DNA of 64,000 bases from Endozoicomonas sp965208385 (GTDB lineage Bacteria; Pseudomonadota; Gammaproteobacteria; Pseudomonadales; Endozoicomonadaceae): the NCBI GenBank assembly GCA_965208385.1, contig CBDBOO010000093.1, positions 1 through 64,000 of the forward strand, read 5' to 3'. How positions within the stretch are numbered: position 1 is the stretch's first letter; every line of letters starts with the position of its first letter. The notes under the pieces are model-generated. The model saw only the letters and a program-made list of their open reading frames with translations. It did not search any database and was not told the origin of the DNA. Of the stretch, positions 9,160 through 18,853 are shown piece by piece. The translations under genes and the position numbers were made by a program.

Positions 9160-10365
9160 ATGACAACGCCCAATACGGCAGAGCTGGAACAGTTTCGGGC
9201 AGAGGTTTCAGCCTGGATGCAGGCAAATAACCCTGAAGACCCCGGCTTTCTGTTGCCTCAGAGTTTTATGGAAGTGGGTTCCGAAGAACAGCTGGAATTT
9301 CTAAAGAAATGGCAGCGCACCGTGTATGACGCGGGTTATCTGGGTTTGAGCTGGCCGGTTGAATATGGTGGTGGCGGTAAGCCTGCTGCGTATCAACAGA
9401 TTGCTGACGAAGAGATGATACGTCATCGGGTTCCTATTATTTTCAACACCATTGGTCTGGGCTGGGCCGGGCCGCTGATTTTGCAAATGGGTTCCGAGGA
9501 AGCCAAGCAGAAATATATAAAAGGCATACTGACGGGCGATGATATCTGGTGTCAGGGTTTCTCTGAGCCTGATAATGGTTCCGATCTGGGTAACGCCCAG
9601 TTGCGTGCAGTGAGAGACGGAGATGAATATGTTCTTAATGGCAGCAAAATCTGGACGACGTTTGGCAACTATGCCAAATACATGATCCTGTTGGCACGTA
9701 CCAACCCTGATGCTCCCAAAAAATACGCAGGCTTGTCTTTTTTCCTTTCCCCAATGGATGTTACCGGAATTGAAACAGCGCCAATCCAGAAAATTACCGG
9801 CGAGTATGGTTTTGCTCAAACCTTCTTTGATGACGCACGTATTCCGGCCAGTTGCATAATGGGAGCCGAAGGGCAGGGCTGGATGATAGCCATGCAAACC
9901 CTGCAGTTTGAACGCAGTGTCGATGGTGGTCAGGCCAGTACCTACAAGTTTGTTCCCATTGTGATGGATGACCTGCTGAAAGATGCGCGAACGCTGACAC
10001 GGGATGGCCAACCACTGCTGGAAGACCCCGTTGTCCGTGACAATCTGGTGAAGCTGATGATAGAAGAGAAAAGCATTTTATTGAATCAGCTGCGCGGAGA
10101 TATCAAGCCGTTGTGTACCGACTACCCCATGTCTCTTGCCCTTTCCGGCAAGTTAATGGCCACAGAATACTTCCGTCGTATGCGCCAGTATGCCATCAGT
10201 CTTCAGGGCGGTACCGGTAGCCTTTATGTGGGTGATGAGGATGCCGTGGCCGGTGGTAAATGGCAGCGAAGCTATTTCAATAACTTCTCCGCCACTATTG
10301 GTGGAGGCACCAGTGAAATTCAGCACAATATTATTGGCGAGCATGTACTCGGTCTGCCCAAATAA
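9160..10365 (+). CDS. Acyl-CoA dehydrogenase, large-type paralogue
   Basis: About 401 residues. Motifs include CQGFSEPDNGSDLGNAQ, NGSKIWTTFGNYA and a C-terminal TIGGGTSEIQHNIIGE block. The start is set at 9160 because AAGGA at 9147-9151 is correctly spaced from that ATG; the upstream ATG at 9151 overlaps the ribosome site. It is followed after 11 bp by a third, shorter dehydrogenase. This longer-plus-shorter arrangement recurs at 24500-26844 and matches heteromeric dehydrogenases known from steroid side-chain degradation, in which two unlike subunits share one flavin site. That partnership is inferred. Confidence 0.88.
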   Translation: MTTPNTAELEQFRAEVSAWMQANNPEDPGFLLPQSFMEVGSEEQLEFLKKWQRTVYDAGYLGLSWPVEYGGGGKPAAYQQIADEEMIRHRVPIIFNTIGLGWAGPLILQMGSEEAKQKYIKGILTGDDIWCQGFSEPDNGSDLGNAQLRAVRDGDEYVLNGSKIWTTFGNYAKYMILLARTNPDAPKKYAGLSFFLSPMDVTGIETAPIQKITGEYGFAQTFFDDARIPASCIMGAEGQGWMIAMQTLQFERSVDGGQASTYKFVPIVMDDLLKDARTLTRDGQPLLEDPVVRDNLVKLMIEEKSILLNQLRGDIKPLCTDYPMSLALSGKLMATEYFRRMRQYAISLQGGTGSLYVGDEDAVAGGKWQRSYFNNFSATIGGGTSEIQHNIIGEHVLGLPK

Positions 10366-10376
10366 GGAGAACACCT

Positions 10377-11537
10377 ATGTTTTTACAATCGGATGATTCA
10401 GACAGCGCAATGGTGTTCACCGAAGAGCAGGGCATGTTGCTGGATTCGGCCAGGGCGTTCTGCCGGGATAATTCGCCCATTGAAGCAGTACGTGAGCAAC
10501 TAAACAGTCCGGCCGGGTATAACCAGAACACCTGGAAGGAAATGGTTGATCTGGGCTGGCTGGCAATTGCTGTTCCAGAAGAATTTGACGGTGTGGGGCT
10601 TGGCATAGGCGGCGTTGTTCCGGTAGCTGAAAGCATGGGTCGATCCATGCTGTCTACACCGTTTCTGTCCACTACTCTGGCGGCTCAGGCGATCCTGCGA
10701 GCTGGTTCAGAGCAGCAGAAACAGCACTGGCTGCCAAAAATAATGACCGGCACCAAAGGAACGCTGGCTCTACTGGAAAATGGCGACTGGGGAAGTAATG
10801 AAATCAGCTGCAGTGCCACGGATGAAGGAGAGCAGCTGGTGTTGTCCGGTAAAAAACAGTTGGTTGACTATGCCTCCTGTGCTGATGTTTTTGTTGTTCT
10901 TGTGAAATATCAAAACGAACCGGCGCTGGTCATTGTTGAAAGAGATGAGCTGGGTGACAAAAACGTACAGCCTCATACACTCATCGATGAAACCAAACGG
11001 GCAGGCGTTGTGGATTTATCCGGGGTTATGATTCAGAAATCGTCCTTATTGCAACATGATGATATTGCTTCTGTTGTTAAGGATCTGACGCTGATGGGCG
11101 CGCTGCTGGTAGCCGCTGAAGCCACGGGCAGTGCTGCCGCTGCACTGGATCTTACGGTTGAATATCTTAAAACCCGGAAACAGTTTGGTAAATTGATTGG
11201 TTCGTATCAGGCATTAAAGCACCCGGCTGTTGATATGCTCAATGAAATGGAATCTGCGCGCTCCCATACCTACCATGCAGCCACCTTATTGGATGATGCG
11301 GCCACCGCAGGGCAACTGACCAGCGAGATAGAAATTGCCTGTCGTATGGCAAAGGCGCAGGCCACGGAAGCGTTGTTATTTGCCGGTGATCGTTCGGTAC
11401 AGTTTCACGGGGGCATGGGTTTCACTTACGAGTGTGATGCCCAGTTGTATATCCGCAGGGCGCAATGGTCTCAGCAGCAGTACGGTGATGCTTACCATCA
11501 CCGTAAAAGACTGGCTGACCTGTTACTGACGGCATGA
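10377..11537 (+). CDS. Acyl-CoA dehydrogenase, small partner-type
   Basis: 386 residues with the acyl-CoA dehydrogenase fold. The middle domain is divergent: the usual SEP..GSD block is replaced by LLENGDWGSNEISC. The C-terminus keeps TRKQFGKLIGSYQALKH and VQFHGGMGFTYECDAQLYIRR. AAGGAG precedes the ATG by 7 bp. Loss of the canonical middle-domain motif fits a subunit that works only beside a partner, here the gene ending 11 bp upstream. The downstream SDR starts 10 bp after its stop, so the operon is tightly packed. Confidence 0.85.
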   Translation: MFLQSDDSDSAMVFTEEQGMLLDSARAFCRDNSPIEAVREQLNSPAGYNQNTWKEMVDLGWLAIAVPEEFDGVGLGIGGVVPVAESMGRSMLSTPFLSTTLAAQAILRAGSEQQKQHWLPKIMTGTKGTLALLENGDWGSNEISCSATDEGEQLVLSGKKQLVDYASCADVFVVLVKYQNEPALVIVERDELGDKNVQPHTLIDETKRAGVVDLSGVMIQKSSLLQHDDIASVVKDLTLMGALLVAAEATGSAAAALDLTVEYLKTRKQFGKLIGSYQALKHPAVDMLNEMESARSHTYHAATLLDDAATAGQLTSEIEIACRMAKAQATEALLFAGDRSVQFHGGMGFTYECDAQLYIRRAQWSQQQYGDAYHHRKRLADLLLTA

Positions 11538-11547
11538 GGACGTTGAG

Positions 11548-12372
11548 ATGATTAGCAGTATTTTTCGGGACGATATTTTTTCTGGAACCGTTGCCCTGGT
11601 CACAGGTGGCGGCAGCGGAATTGGTTTGAGAATAGCACGGGAACTGTTGCATCTGGGTGGCCGTGTTGCCATAGCCGGGCGCAGTGAAGAAAAACTGGCT
11701 ACCGCCATGGAATCCCTGTCGGAATACGGAGACCGCGTTCACAGTGTGCCCTGTAATATTCGGGATGAAGATCAGGTGGAACAGTGTCTTGAGACAGTGG
11801 TTAACCATTTTGGTCGTCTGGATTTTCTGGTGAACAATGCCGGAGGCCAGTTTCCGTCTCCAGCGCAGGCCATAAAGCCCAAAGGCTGGCGCGCCGTGAT
11901 TGAAACCAACCTGACGGGCACATTCCTGATGTCTCAGGCTGCCTATAACCGGTATTTTGGTGAACATGGCGGTGCCGTGGTGAATATCATTGCCAATATG
12001 TGGAATGGTTTCCCGGGTATGTCCCATACCGGAGCGGCCCGGGCGGGTGTGGAAAATCTGACAAAGTCCCTGGCTGTGGAGTGGGGGAGAAGTGGTGTAC
12101 GGGTGAATTCGGTGGCTCCGGGAATGATTTTCTCTTCCGGCATTCAAAGCTATGATCCGGCGTTTCAGAAGATCTTCAGGGAATCGGCCACCCAGAATTT
12201 ATCCCATCGATTGGGAACTGAAGCAGAAGTGTCTGCGGCTGTTTTGTTTCTGCTGTCTCCAGCGGCCATGTTTATCACGGGTGAAACTCTGAAAGTAGAC
12301 GCCGGTGAACCGCTTTATCATCCACGTTTTCCCAGTCAGGATCACGGCAAAATGCCGGCCTTTGAAGGCTGA
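11548..12372 (+). CDS. Short-chain dehydrogenase/reductase, PECR/AtuG-like
   Basis: 274 residues. The NAD(P)-binding glycine motif is VTGGGSGIGLRIAREL and NNAGGQF is the structural motif. Instead of the usual Ser..YxxxK, the active region reads NIIANMWNGFPGMSHTGAARAGVENLTKSLA. Replacement of the Tyr-x-x-x-Lys motif in this way is typical of peroxisomal trans-2-enoyl-CoA reductases and 2,4-dienoyl-CoA reductases. I therefore favour an enoyl- or dienoyl-CoA reductase, which would deal with the internal double bonds of terpenoid acyl-CoAs. SDR genes also occur in Pseudomonas atu clusters (AtuB, AtuG). Confidence 0.85.
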   Translation: MISSIFRDDIFSGTVALVTGGGSGIGLRIARELLHLGGRVAIAGRSEEKLATAMESLSEYGDRVHSVPCNIRDEDQVEQCLETVVNHFGRLDFLVNNAGGQFPSPAQAIKPKGWRAVIETNLTGTFLMSQAAYNRYFGEHGGAVVNIIANMWNGFPGMSHTGAARAGVENLTKSLAVEWGRSGVRVNSVAPGMIFSSGIQSYDPAFQKIFRESATQNLSHRLGTEAEVSAAVLFLLSPAAMFITGETLKVDAGEPLYHPRFPSQDHGKMPAFEG

Positions 12373-12392
12373 ATAATAAAAGGCACATTATT

Positions 12393-14006
12393 ATGACTGT
12401 TATTGAATCACAGATCAGTCCACAGTCGGAATCGTATCAGGCTAACGCTGAATTGATGATGACTGCTGTTGATGAAGTTCGCAGTATTGAAAAAATGGTA
12501 GTGGATGCGGCTGAAGGTAAAGCCCCCCGATACCGCAAAAGGGGTTTTCTCAGCCCCAGGGAACGGTTGAATCTGCTGCTGGATTCCGGAGCGCCTTTTC
12601 TTGAGATTAACACTCTGGCCGGATACAAACAGGGTGATGATAAAAATGGTTCTGCTGCCGGTGGCACCTGCATCGCCGGGATCGGTTATGTGGAAGGGGT
12701 CCGATGTGCTGTTTACGCGGATGATTACCTGACCAAAGGTGGCTCAATGTCGACCTTTGGGGCAGAGAAAAGAATGCGTACCCAGATGCTGGCATTGAAG
12801 CACAAGATGCCATTGATTGTATTGGCACAGAGTGGTGGTGGCGATTTAAAAACCGTGGGCGATCACTTTGGCTTCTCAGGCCGTTTTTTTGCCAATCAGG
12901 CCAGACTCTCAGCGGCGGGCATTCCCCAGATTACTGTTGTGCATGGCAGTGCCACTGCGGGTGGAGCCTATCAGCCCGGTCTTTCTGATTACGTCATCAT
13001 GATTCGACGACAGTCAACCATGTATCTTGCCGGGCCACCGTTGCTGAAAGCAGCCACAGGTGAAATCGCCACAGACGAAGAAATCGGTGGTGCTGAGTTA
13101 CACACTGAAATTTCCGGAGTGGCTGACTATCTGGCTGAAAACGATGCGGACGGGCTTCGCATTGCCAGGGAGATAACGGCCAAGCTCGGTTGGACAAACC
13201 ATAACCTGACTCAACGGGAAAAAACCGCAAAGCAGCCAGAGTATTCCCAGCAGGAACTCATTGGTGTTGTGCCTGCCGACCCGAAAACGCCTTACGATGT
13301 CCGGGAAATTATTGCCCGTATTGCTGATGGTTCTGATTATCTGGATTTCAAACCGGAATACGACGTGGGTACTGTCTGCGGTCAAATGGAAATACAGGGT
13401 CATGCCTGTGGCGTAATAGGCAACAATGGACCTATTACCGCCAATGGTGCGGCAAAAGCGGGGCAGTTTATCCAATTGTGTGAACAGTCAGGAACGCCCC
13501 TGCTGTTTTTACACAATACCACCGGTTTTCTGGTGGGTACTGAATCGGAGCGTGCGGGCATTATCAAGCACGGCGCCAAACTGATTCAGGCGGTGACCAA
13601 CAGCACGGTGCCGAAGATTTCCGTTGTGGTGGGTGGTTCTTATGGTGCCGGTAATTACGCTATGTGTGGCAGGGGCATGGAGCCCGACTTTATGTTTGCC
13701 TGGCCCCGTTCAGTGGTTTCAGTGATGGGACCCGCTCAGGCCGGCAGTGTTTTACGACAGGTGGCGCAGGTTCGAATGGAAAAGAACGGTCAAGCCAATG
13801 ATGAGTTTCTGGATCATATTGAAGCCACCACCCGACAGAGCATGGAAGAGAAGTCACATGCCCTGGCCAATACGGCACGGTTGTGGGATGACGGCATTAT
13901 TGATCCCAGAGACACCCGAAAGATTGTCGGGTTTGTTCTGTCCATCTGCCGTGAAGGCAAACAGCGTCAGGTAAACAGCACCAGTTTCGGTATTGCCCGT
14001 TTTTAA
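12393..14006 (+). CDS. atuC: Acyl-CoA carboxylase beta (carboxyltransferase) subunit
   Basis: 537 residues, the usual length for the carboxyltransferase subunit of methylcrotonyl- and geranyl-CoA carboxylases. Both crotonase-like halves are present: a first acyl-CoA site (VVHGSATAGGAYQPG) and a second site (VVVGGSYGAGNYAMCGRGMEPDFMFAWP, quoted here as a region). It transfers CO2 from biotin carried by the product of the gene at 14868-16826 to a 3-methyl-2-enoyl-CoA. Whether the substrate is geranyl-CoA or 3-methylcrotonyl-CoA cannot be decided from sequence alone. The AtuA-family neighbour and lack of a lyase gene beside it favour geranyl-CoA (AtuC). Confidence 0.85.
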   Translation: MTVIESQISPQSESYQANAELMMTAVDEVRSIEKMVVDAAEGKAPRYRKRGFLSPRERLNLLLDSGAPFLEINTLAGYKQGDDKNGSAAGGTCIAGIGYVEGVRCAVYADDYLTKGGSMSTFGAEKRMRTQMLALKHKMPLIVLAQSGGGDLKTVGDHFGFSGRFFANQARLSAAGIPQITVVHGSATAGGAYQPGLSDYVIMIRRQSTMYLAGPPLLKAATGEIATDEEIGGAELHTEISGVADYLAENDADGLRIAREITAKLGWTNHNLTQREKTAKQPEYSQQELIGVVPADPKTPYDVREIIARIADGSDYLDFKPEYDVGTVCGQMEIQGHACGVIGNNGPITANGAAKAGQFIQLCEQSGTPLLFLHNTTGFLVGTESERAGIIKHGAKLIQAVTNSTVPKISVVVGGSYGAGNYAMCGRGMEPDFMFAWPRSVVSVMGPAQAGSVLRQVAQVRMEKNGQANDEFLDHIEATTRQSMEEKSHALANTARLWDDGIIDPRDTRKIVGFVLSICREGKQRQVNSTSFGIARF

Positions 14007-14041
14007 GGCCTGTTTTTGAGGCCTGTATTTAAGGAAAGTCC

Positions 14042-14845
14042 ATGATTTTACCTGAAGTAAAGTTTTTGATCCTGGATCAGGATAACGGGGTATTGACCAT
14101 TACCCTGAATCGACCGAAAAAACGGAATGCGCTGAATCAACAATCAGTTCTTGAACTGATCGCTGTGTTCGACGCTATTGCAGACAATCTCGACATCCGT
14201 GCCGTGGTTATCCGCGGTGCCGAAGGGAATTTCTGTGCCGGTGGCGATATTTCCGGTATGAGCGCTTCGGCCAGTAATCCTGAAGAATTGCAAAAAGCCA
14301 TGTGGGAAGGCAATCGGGCCTTTGGTCGTTTGAGCAGTGTCGTTAACAAGGCGCCTCAGGTGGTGATTGTCTTACTGGAAGGAGCTGTGCTGGGCGGTGG
14401 CTTTGGTATGGCCTGTGTGTCTGATGTAGCCATCGCAGATCATCAGGCAAAAATTGCCATGCCGGAAACCGGGCTGGGTATAATCCCGGCACAGATTGCC
14501 ACTTTTGTTGTGGAACGTATTGGCATGACTCAGGCGCGTCGACTGGCCTTGCTGGGTGAGCGCATTAATGGCCACGAAGCCCTTGCCCTTGGCATGGTGC
14601 ATTATGTCACCGAATCTCCTGAAGCCATGTCAGCCTGTCTTGAGTCCGTTCTGAAGAAGGTTCGACGCTGTGCGCCCCATGCCAACGGCGCCACTAAAAA
14701 ACTGATGCAGGATCTGGGTTCGGTGCCTCTTGAACAACTGCTGGATAGAGCGGCTGATGATTTTATCAGTGCGCTGAACAGTGATGAGGGCAGGGAAGGT
14801 ACAACGGCCTTTCTGCAAAAACGCCTGCCATCCTGGGCAGAATAA
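14042..14845 (+). CDS. atuE: Enoyl-CoA hydratase/isomerase family, AtuE-like
   Basis: 267 residues of the crotonase fold. Oxyanion-hole and acyl-CoA-binding segments are visible: FCAGGDISGM in the first half and LLEGAVLGGGFGMACVSDVAIA in the second (region name only), followed by MPETGLGIIPAQ with the catalytic-type Glu. AAGGAAAG lies before the ATG. In the acyclic terpene route, the hydratase after the carboxylase acts on isohexenylglutaconyl-CoA (AtuE). In leucine degradation the equivalent acts on methylglutaconyl-CoA. Placement between the two carboxylase subunits is the same as in atu clusters, so AtuE is the working assignment. Confidence 0.78.
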   Translation: MILPEVKFLILDQDNGVLTITLNRPKKRNALNQQSVLELIAVFDAIADNLDIRAVVIRGAEGNFCAGGDISGMSASASNPEELQKAMWEGNRAFGRLSSVVNKAPQVVIVLLEGAVLGGGFGMACVSDVAIADHQAKIAMPETGLGIIPAQIATFVVERIGMTQARRLALLGERINGHEALALGMVHYVTESPEAMSACLESVLKKVRRCAPHANGATKKLMQDLGSVPLEQLLDRAADDFISALNSDEGREGTTAFLQKRLPSWAE

Positions 14846-14867
14846 TCGGGCAGTGGGAAAACGGATA

Positions 14868-16826
14868 ATGATAAATAAAATACTGATTGCCAACCGGGGT
14901 GAGATTGCAGTCCGGGTCATTCGAACCGCCAGGGAACTGGGTATCCGCACTGTTGCGGTATACAGTACAGCCGATGCCGGAGCCCTTCATGTACTGCAGG
15001 CCGATGAAGCGGTTTGTATAGGTGCAGCGCCTGTAGGTGAATCCTATCTGGTGGCGGAAAAAATCCTGGATGCTGCGAAATTAACCGGTTCTGATGCTAT
15101 TCATCCGGGTTACGGGTTTCTTTCTGAAAATGCCGGTTTTGCCAGAGCCTGTGAAGCCGGGGGGATCACTTTTATAGGTCCTACCGCCGACGCCATTGAG
15201 TTAATGGGCAGCAAACGATTGTCTAAAATTGCCATGATTGAGGCGGGAGTGCCCTGCGTTCCCGGTTATCAGGGGGCAGATCAATCGGAACAGGTATTGA
15301 TAGAGCAAGCTGCGAAGATTGGATTCCCCCTGATGGTGAAAGCATCAGCCGGTGGTGGTGGCCGGGGTATGCGACTGGTGTTTGAAGCTTCCGAGCTGGT
15401 GGCAAACCTTAAAACGGCCCGGTCGGAAGCCGAAAGTGCTTTTGGTAGCGGTGAGCTGATTCTTGAAAGAGCGGTACTGGAACCTCGACATATTGAGATA
15501 CAGGTATTTGCGGATAACTTTGGCAATGTCGTTTATCTAGGGGAGCGTGATTGTTCCATTCAGCGTCGTCATCAAAAAGTGGTTGAAGAATCGCCGTCGC
15601 CCTTTGTTGACGAGACGCTTCGGTGCGCCATGGGTGATGCAGCGGTTAATGCTGCCAAAGCCTGTAATTATCGTGGTGCAGGCACTGTAGAATTTCTGGT
15701 GGATTCTGATCGCAATTTCTATTTTCTTGAAATGAATACCCGGCTGCAGGTGGAGCATCCTGTTACTGAACTGGTGACGGGACAGGATCTTGTGGCTTGG
15801 CAGATAACGGTAGCAGAAGGCAGAACCTTGCCTTTGACACAGGATCAAATCCGGCTGGACGGACATGCCATTGAAGTGCGGATCTATGCGGAAGATCCCC
15901 GGGAGCAGTTTATGCCCCAGACAGGGCATGTGCTTAAGTGGCAGGTTCCTGAACGCGTGGGGATTCGTACGGACACGGGTATTCAAACTGGTCAGCAAAT
16001 CACACCGCATTATGACCCCATGCTGGCAAAGGTGATCAGCTATGGTGAGAACCGGGAAATAGCCTGTCGTCGTCTGGCGTCAGCACTTCAGGATAGCGAA
16101 CTGTTGGGTTTGAATAACAACCGGCTGTTTCTGGAGCGGATTATCAGGCATCCGGTATTTGCAGATGGACAGGCAACAACCGCATTTATCGAACAGCATT
16201 TCAAGGATGATATCAGTCTTTCAGCCAATGCACTGTCTGCCCAGACTGTCGCCCTGGCGGCCGTGGTGAACTTTCAGTTGAACCACTCGGATCACATTCA
16301 CTCGGACTGGCATAACCCGGTTCCTTACGGATATCAGTATAAACTGGGTGTTGCCGACAATACCGTTGATGTGAGTCTGTCCAGAGAAGGGCAGGACTTC
16401 ACCATAAAAACACTGAAAACCGAATTAGTACTGGGCTTTATCTCAATGGATGAACACTACCTGAGATATACGGCGCAGGGTGTTCAGCGTTCTGCGGTAT
16501 TTGCCCGAAAGGATAACCAGCTTTTTCTCGATGATGGTACTGGGCATGTGGTTTTTTCAGACCTGACCCAGAATCCGGCCATGGCCGGCAAGGGTACCGG
16601 AAGCAGTGATATCAAAGCTTCTATGGACGGTGCCATTGTTGACGTACTGGTTGCTGAGGGAGATCAGGTAGAATCCGGTCAGACACTGGTGGTACTGGAA
16701 GCCATGAAAATGGAGCACCAGTTAAAAGCCGCCGTGAGTGGCAGGGTAGAATCAGTGCTGACCCTCGCCGGTGAACAGGTAAAAACCAAACAACTGCTAG
16801 TCAAAGTTACTGCAGCCGAGGAGTAA
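14868..16826 (+). CDS. atuF: Acyl-CoA carboxylase alpha (biotin) subunit
   Basis: 652 residues when started at the ATG at 14868 (MINKILIANRGEIAVRV), which matches family N-termini; the longer open frame from 14781 overlaps the hydratase gene and is not used. Order of domains: biotin carboxylase N-terminal domain, ATP-grasp with the glycine-rich loop KASAGGGGRGMR, the EMNTRLQVEHPVTE active-site block, a biotin-carboxylase C-terminal domain, a linker, and a biotinyl domain with EAMKM; the biotinylated Lys is residue 614. Partner of the carboxyltransferase at 12393-14006. Geranyl-CoA versus methylcrotonyl-CoA specificity is unresolved. Confidence 0.87.
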   Translation: MINKILIANRGEIAVRVIRTARELGIRTVAVYSTADAGALHVLQADEAVCIGAAPVGESYLVAEKILDAAKLTGSDAIHPGYGFLSENAGFARACEAGGITFIGPTADAIELMGSKRLSKIAMIEAGVPCVPGYQGADQSEQVLIEQAAKIGFPLMVKASAGGGGRGMRLVFEASELVANLKTARSEAESAFGSGELILERAVLEPRHIEIQVFADNFGNVVYLGERDCSIQRRHQKVVEESPSPFVDETLRCAMGDAAVNAAKACNYRGAGTVEFLVDSDRNFYFLEMNTRLQVEHPVTELVTGQDLVAWQITVAEGRTLPLTQDQIRLDGHAIEVRIYAEDPREQFMPQTGHVLKWQVPERVGIRTDTGIQTGQQITPHYDPMLAKVISYGENREIACRRLASALQDSELLGLNNNRLFLERIIRHPVFADGQATTAFIEQHFKDDISLSANALSAQTVALAAVVNFQLNHSDHIHSDWHNPVPYGYQYKLGVADNTVDVSLSREGQDFTIKTLKTELVLGFISMDEHYLRYTAQGVQRSAVFARKDNQLFLDDGTGHVVFSDLTQNPAMAGKGTGSSDIKASMDGAIVDVLVAEGDQVESGQTLVVLEAMKMEHQLKAAVSGRVESVLTLAGEQVKTKQLLVKVTAAEE

Positions 16827-16832
16827 CCGATT

Positions 16833-18611
16833 ATGAAAAACAGCATACGCATTGGTTGTGCAGCCGGCTTTTATGGCGACAGCAATCTGGCTGCCCGACA
16901 GCTGGTAGAAAAAGGCGACATAGATTATCTGGTTTTTGATTATCTGGCTGAAGTCACCATGTCGATCCTGGCTCGCCAGAAGGCTCAGGACTCAGAAAAA
17001 GGCTATGCCATCTATTTTGTCACACGAACCATGCGCGATGTAATGGCGGACTGTGCTAAAAAAGGAATAAAGGTAGTGGCCAATGCCGGTGGCGTTAATG
17101 TGCCTGCCTGTATTAAAGCCCTCCAGACCTTGAATGATCAGCAGGGTTTGAATCTTAAAATTGCCGGTGTCTATGGTGATGACCTCACAGAAACCCGCAG
17201 TGAGTTGTCCGACGATGACCTGAAGGAGTTCCAGACGGGTAAAGCGTTACCGGAAAAACTGGCCAGCATTAACAGCTATCTGGGTGCCAGACCCATTGCT
17301 GATGCCCTGGCTGCGGGTGCGGATATAGTCGTCACTGGTCGGGTGGTCGACAGTGCGGTAACTCTGGGGCCTTTAATGCACGAGTTTGACTGGCAGGAAT
17401 CCGACTTCAACAAGCTGGCTCAGGGTTCCCTGGCGGGGCATATTATTGAGTGTGGTGCCCAGTGTACCGGTGGTAATCACACTGACTGGCAGGACGTGCC
17501 GGACTTTTACAACATTGGCTATCCCATCGCTGAAGTTTATCAGGATGGAAAAATAGAGATCGGTAAGCCTGAGGGTACGGGTGGGCTGGTGAATCCGGCG
17601 ACAGTGGCCGAGCAGATCATTTATGAAATTGGTGATCCGGCCAACTATCTTCTGCCTGATGTGAATTGCGACTTTTCCAGTGTAAAGCTGGATATGGTGG
17701 GCGAGAACAGAGTGCAGGTAACAGGTGCCCTGGGGCGTGCTTCCGGCTCTCAATATAAGGTATGTGCCACTTATATAGATGGTTACAGACTTTTTTTGTC
17801 GTTCAATATTGGCGGTATGGATGCCAAAGCCAAAGCGGAATCCAATATCAATGCCTGGCTGACCCGAACCCGTAATGTATTCAAAAAAATGGGATTGCCG
17901 GACTATCGTCAGGTCTCTGTTGAAATACTGGGTACCGAGGCCACCTATGGTCCTCACAGTGCTATTCATGACAGTCGTGAGGTGTGTGCCAAAGTGGCGG
18001 TTCATCATGACAGTAAAGAAATACTGGCCATGGCCGGAGCAGAGTACATCTACCTGGGAACATCCGGTGCACCGGGTATGTTTGGCGTGCCGGGCATGGG
18101 CGCCAAACCTCAGCCACTGATTCGTGTGCATTCTGCCAGAGTAGATAAGTCAGAGGTTTCGGTCAGAGTACAGTTGGGTGAGAATCTGATGATTGATCAA
18201 CCTTATTGCTCTTCGGAATCCAGTGAGCCTTTTGCAAAAGTGAAAATGCAGGTGAATCCGGTTCAAAGTTCAGGCAATGATATTGAAATACCCCTTATTA
18301 AACTGGCTTATGCCCGCAGTGGTGATAAAGGGGATAACGCCAATGTTGGCGTGATAGCAAGAAAGCCTGAATATTTTCCTTATATATACCAGCAGCTCAC
18401 AGCCGACGTAGTGGAAAGATATTTTGAGCATTTGGTGGAGGGTGAAGTAGAGCGGTTTGAAATGCCGGGATTAATGGCATTGAACTTCTTTATGACCGAA
18501 GCACTGGGCGGTGGTGGAACGGCATCGTTAAGAGCTGACACCCAGGCCAAAGCCTTTGGGCAGATGTTGTTGTCAATTAAAATCCGGGTTCCAGATAGTA
18601 TTTCCCTGTAG
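16833..18611 (+). CDS. atuA: AtuA-family protein (DUF1446)
   Basis: 592 residues of the acyclic terpene utilization AtuA family. The N-terminal two thirds is the DUF1446 domain (starting IRIGCAAGFYGDSNLAARQL, with conserved GRVVDSAVTLGPL and NHTDWQD segments). The C-terminal hundred residues form a second small domain (KLAYARSGDKGDNANVGVIARKPE region) seen in longer members of the family. The biochemical step of AtuA is not established, but the gene is a marker of citronellol/geraniol operons. It starts 6 bp after the biotin subunit with GAGGAG in front, and ends the operon just before a strong terminator. Confidence 0.88.
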   Translation: MKNSIRIGCAAGFYGDSNLAARQLVEKGDIDYLVFDYLAEVTMSILARQKAQDSEKGYAIYFVTRTMRDVMADCAKKGIKVVANAGGVNVPACIKALQTLNDQQGLNLKIAGVYGDDLTETRSELSDDDLKEFQTGKALPEKLASINSYLGARPIADALAAGADIVVTGRVVDSAVTLGPLMHEFDWQESDFNKLAQGSLAGHIIECGAQCTGGNHTDWQDVPDFYNIGYPIAEVYQDGKIEIGKPEGTGGLVNPATVAEQIIYEIGDPANYLLPDVNCDFSSVKLDMVGENRVQVTGALGRASGSQYKVCATYIDGYRLFLSFNIGGMDAKAKAESNINAWLTRTRNVFKKMGLPDYRQVSVEILGTEATYGPHSAIHDSREVCAKVAVHHDSKEILAMAGAEYIYLGTSGAPGMFGVPGMGAKPQPLIRVHSARVDKSEVSVRVQLGENLMIDQPYCSSESSEPFAKVKMQVNPVQSSGNDIEIPLIKLAYARSGDKGDNANVGVIARKPEYFPYIYQQLTADVVERYFEHLVEGEVERFEMPGLMALNFFMTEALGGGGTASLRADTQAKAFGQMLLSIKIRVPDSISL

Positions 18612-18627
18612 TTTTTGAGTTATGGCC

Positions 18628-18673
18628 ATTGGTTTTTTATCAGGGGTGTCGCTGCCCCGGATAAAAAACCAAT
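18628..18673 (+). terminator. Strong hairpin terminator of catabolic operon
   Basis: A perfect 14-bp inverted repeat (ATTGGTTTTTTATC paired with GATAAAAAACCAAT) encloses an inner GGGG/CCCC stem. It lies 16 bp past the stop of the AtuA-family gene. A- and T-rich arms mean it can act in both directions. Confidence 0.85.
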
Positions 18674-18787
18674 ACGTCACTGTGCTTGTTCGTTACTCCG
18701 TTGCGGTGTTGCTGCAGGATGTTTGTCAGTACCTCTGACTGAAAGGTTATAGATCTTTTCTTTGCGAAAATTCAATATGGCTATAGA

Positions 18788-18841
18788 ACTTCAAGAGAGC
18801 TTCAAGAGAGCTTCAAGAGAGCTTCAAGAGAACCTCAAGAC
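18788..18841. repeat. Tandem 11-bp repeat before Fic-like gene
   Basis: Four near-exact copies of GCTTCAAGAGA followed by a degenerate fifth, ending 13 bp before the ATG at 18854. It occupies the probable leader between a GGCTATAGA element (possible -10 region) and the start codon, so copy number would change leader length. Confidence 0.88.
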
Positions 18842-18853
18842 TGAGCGGTGTCT

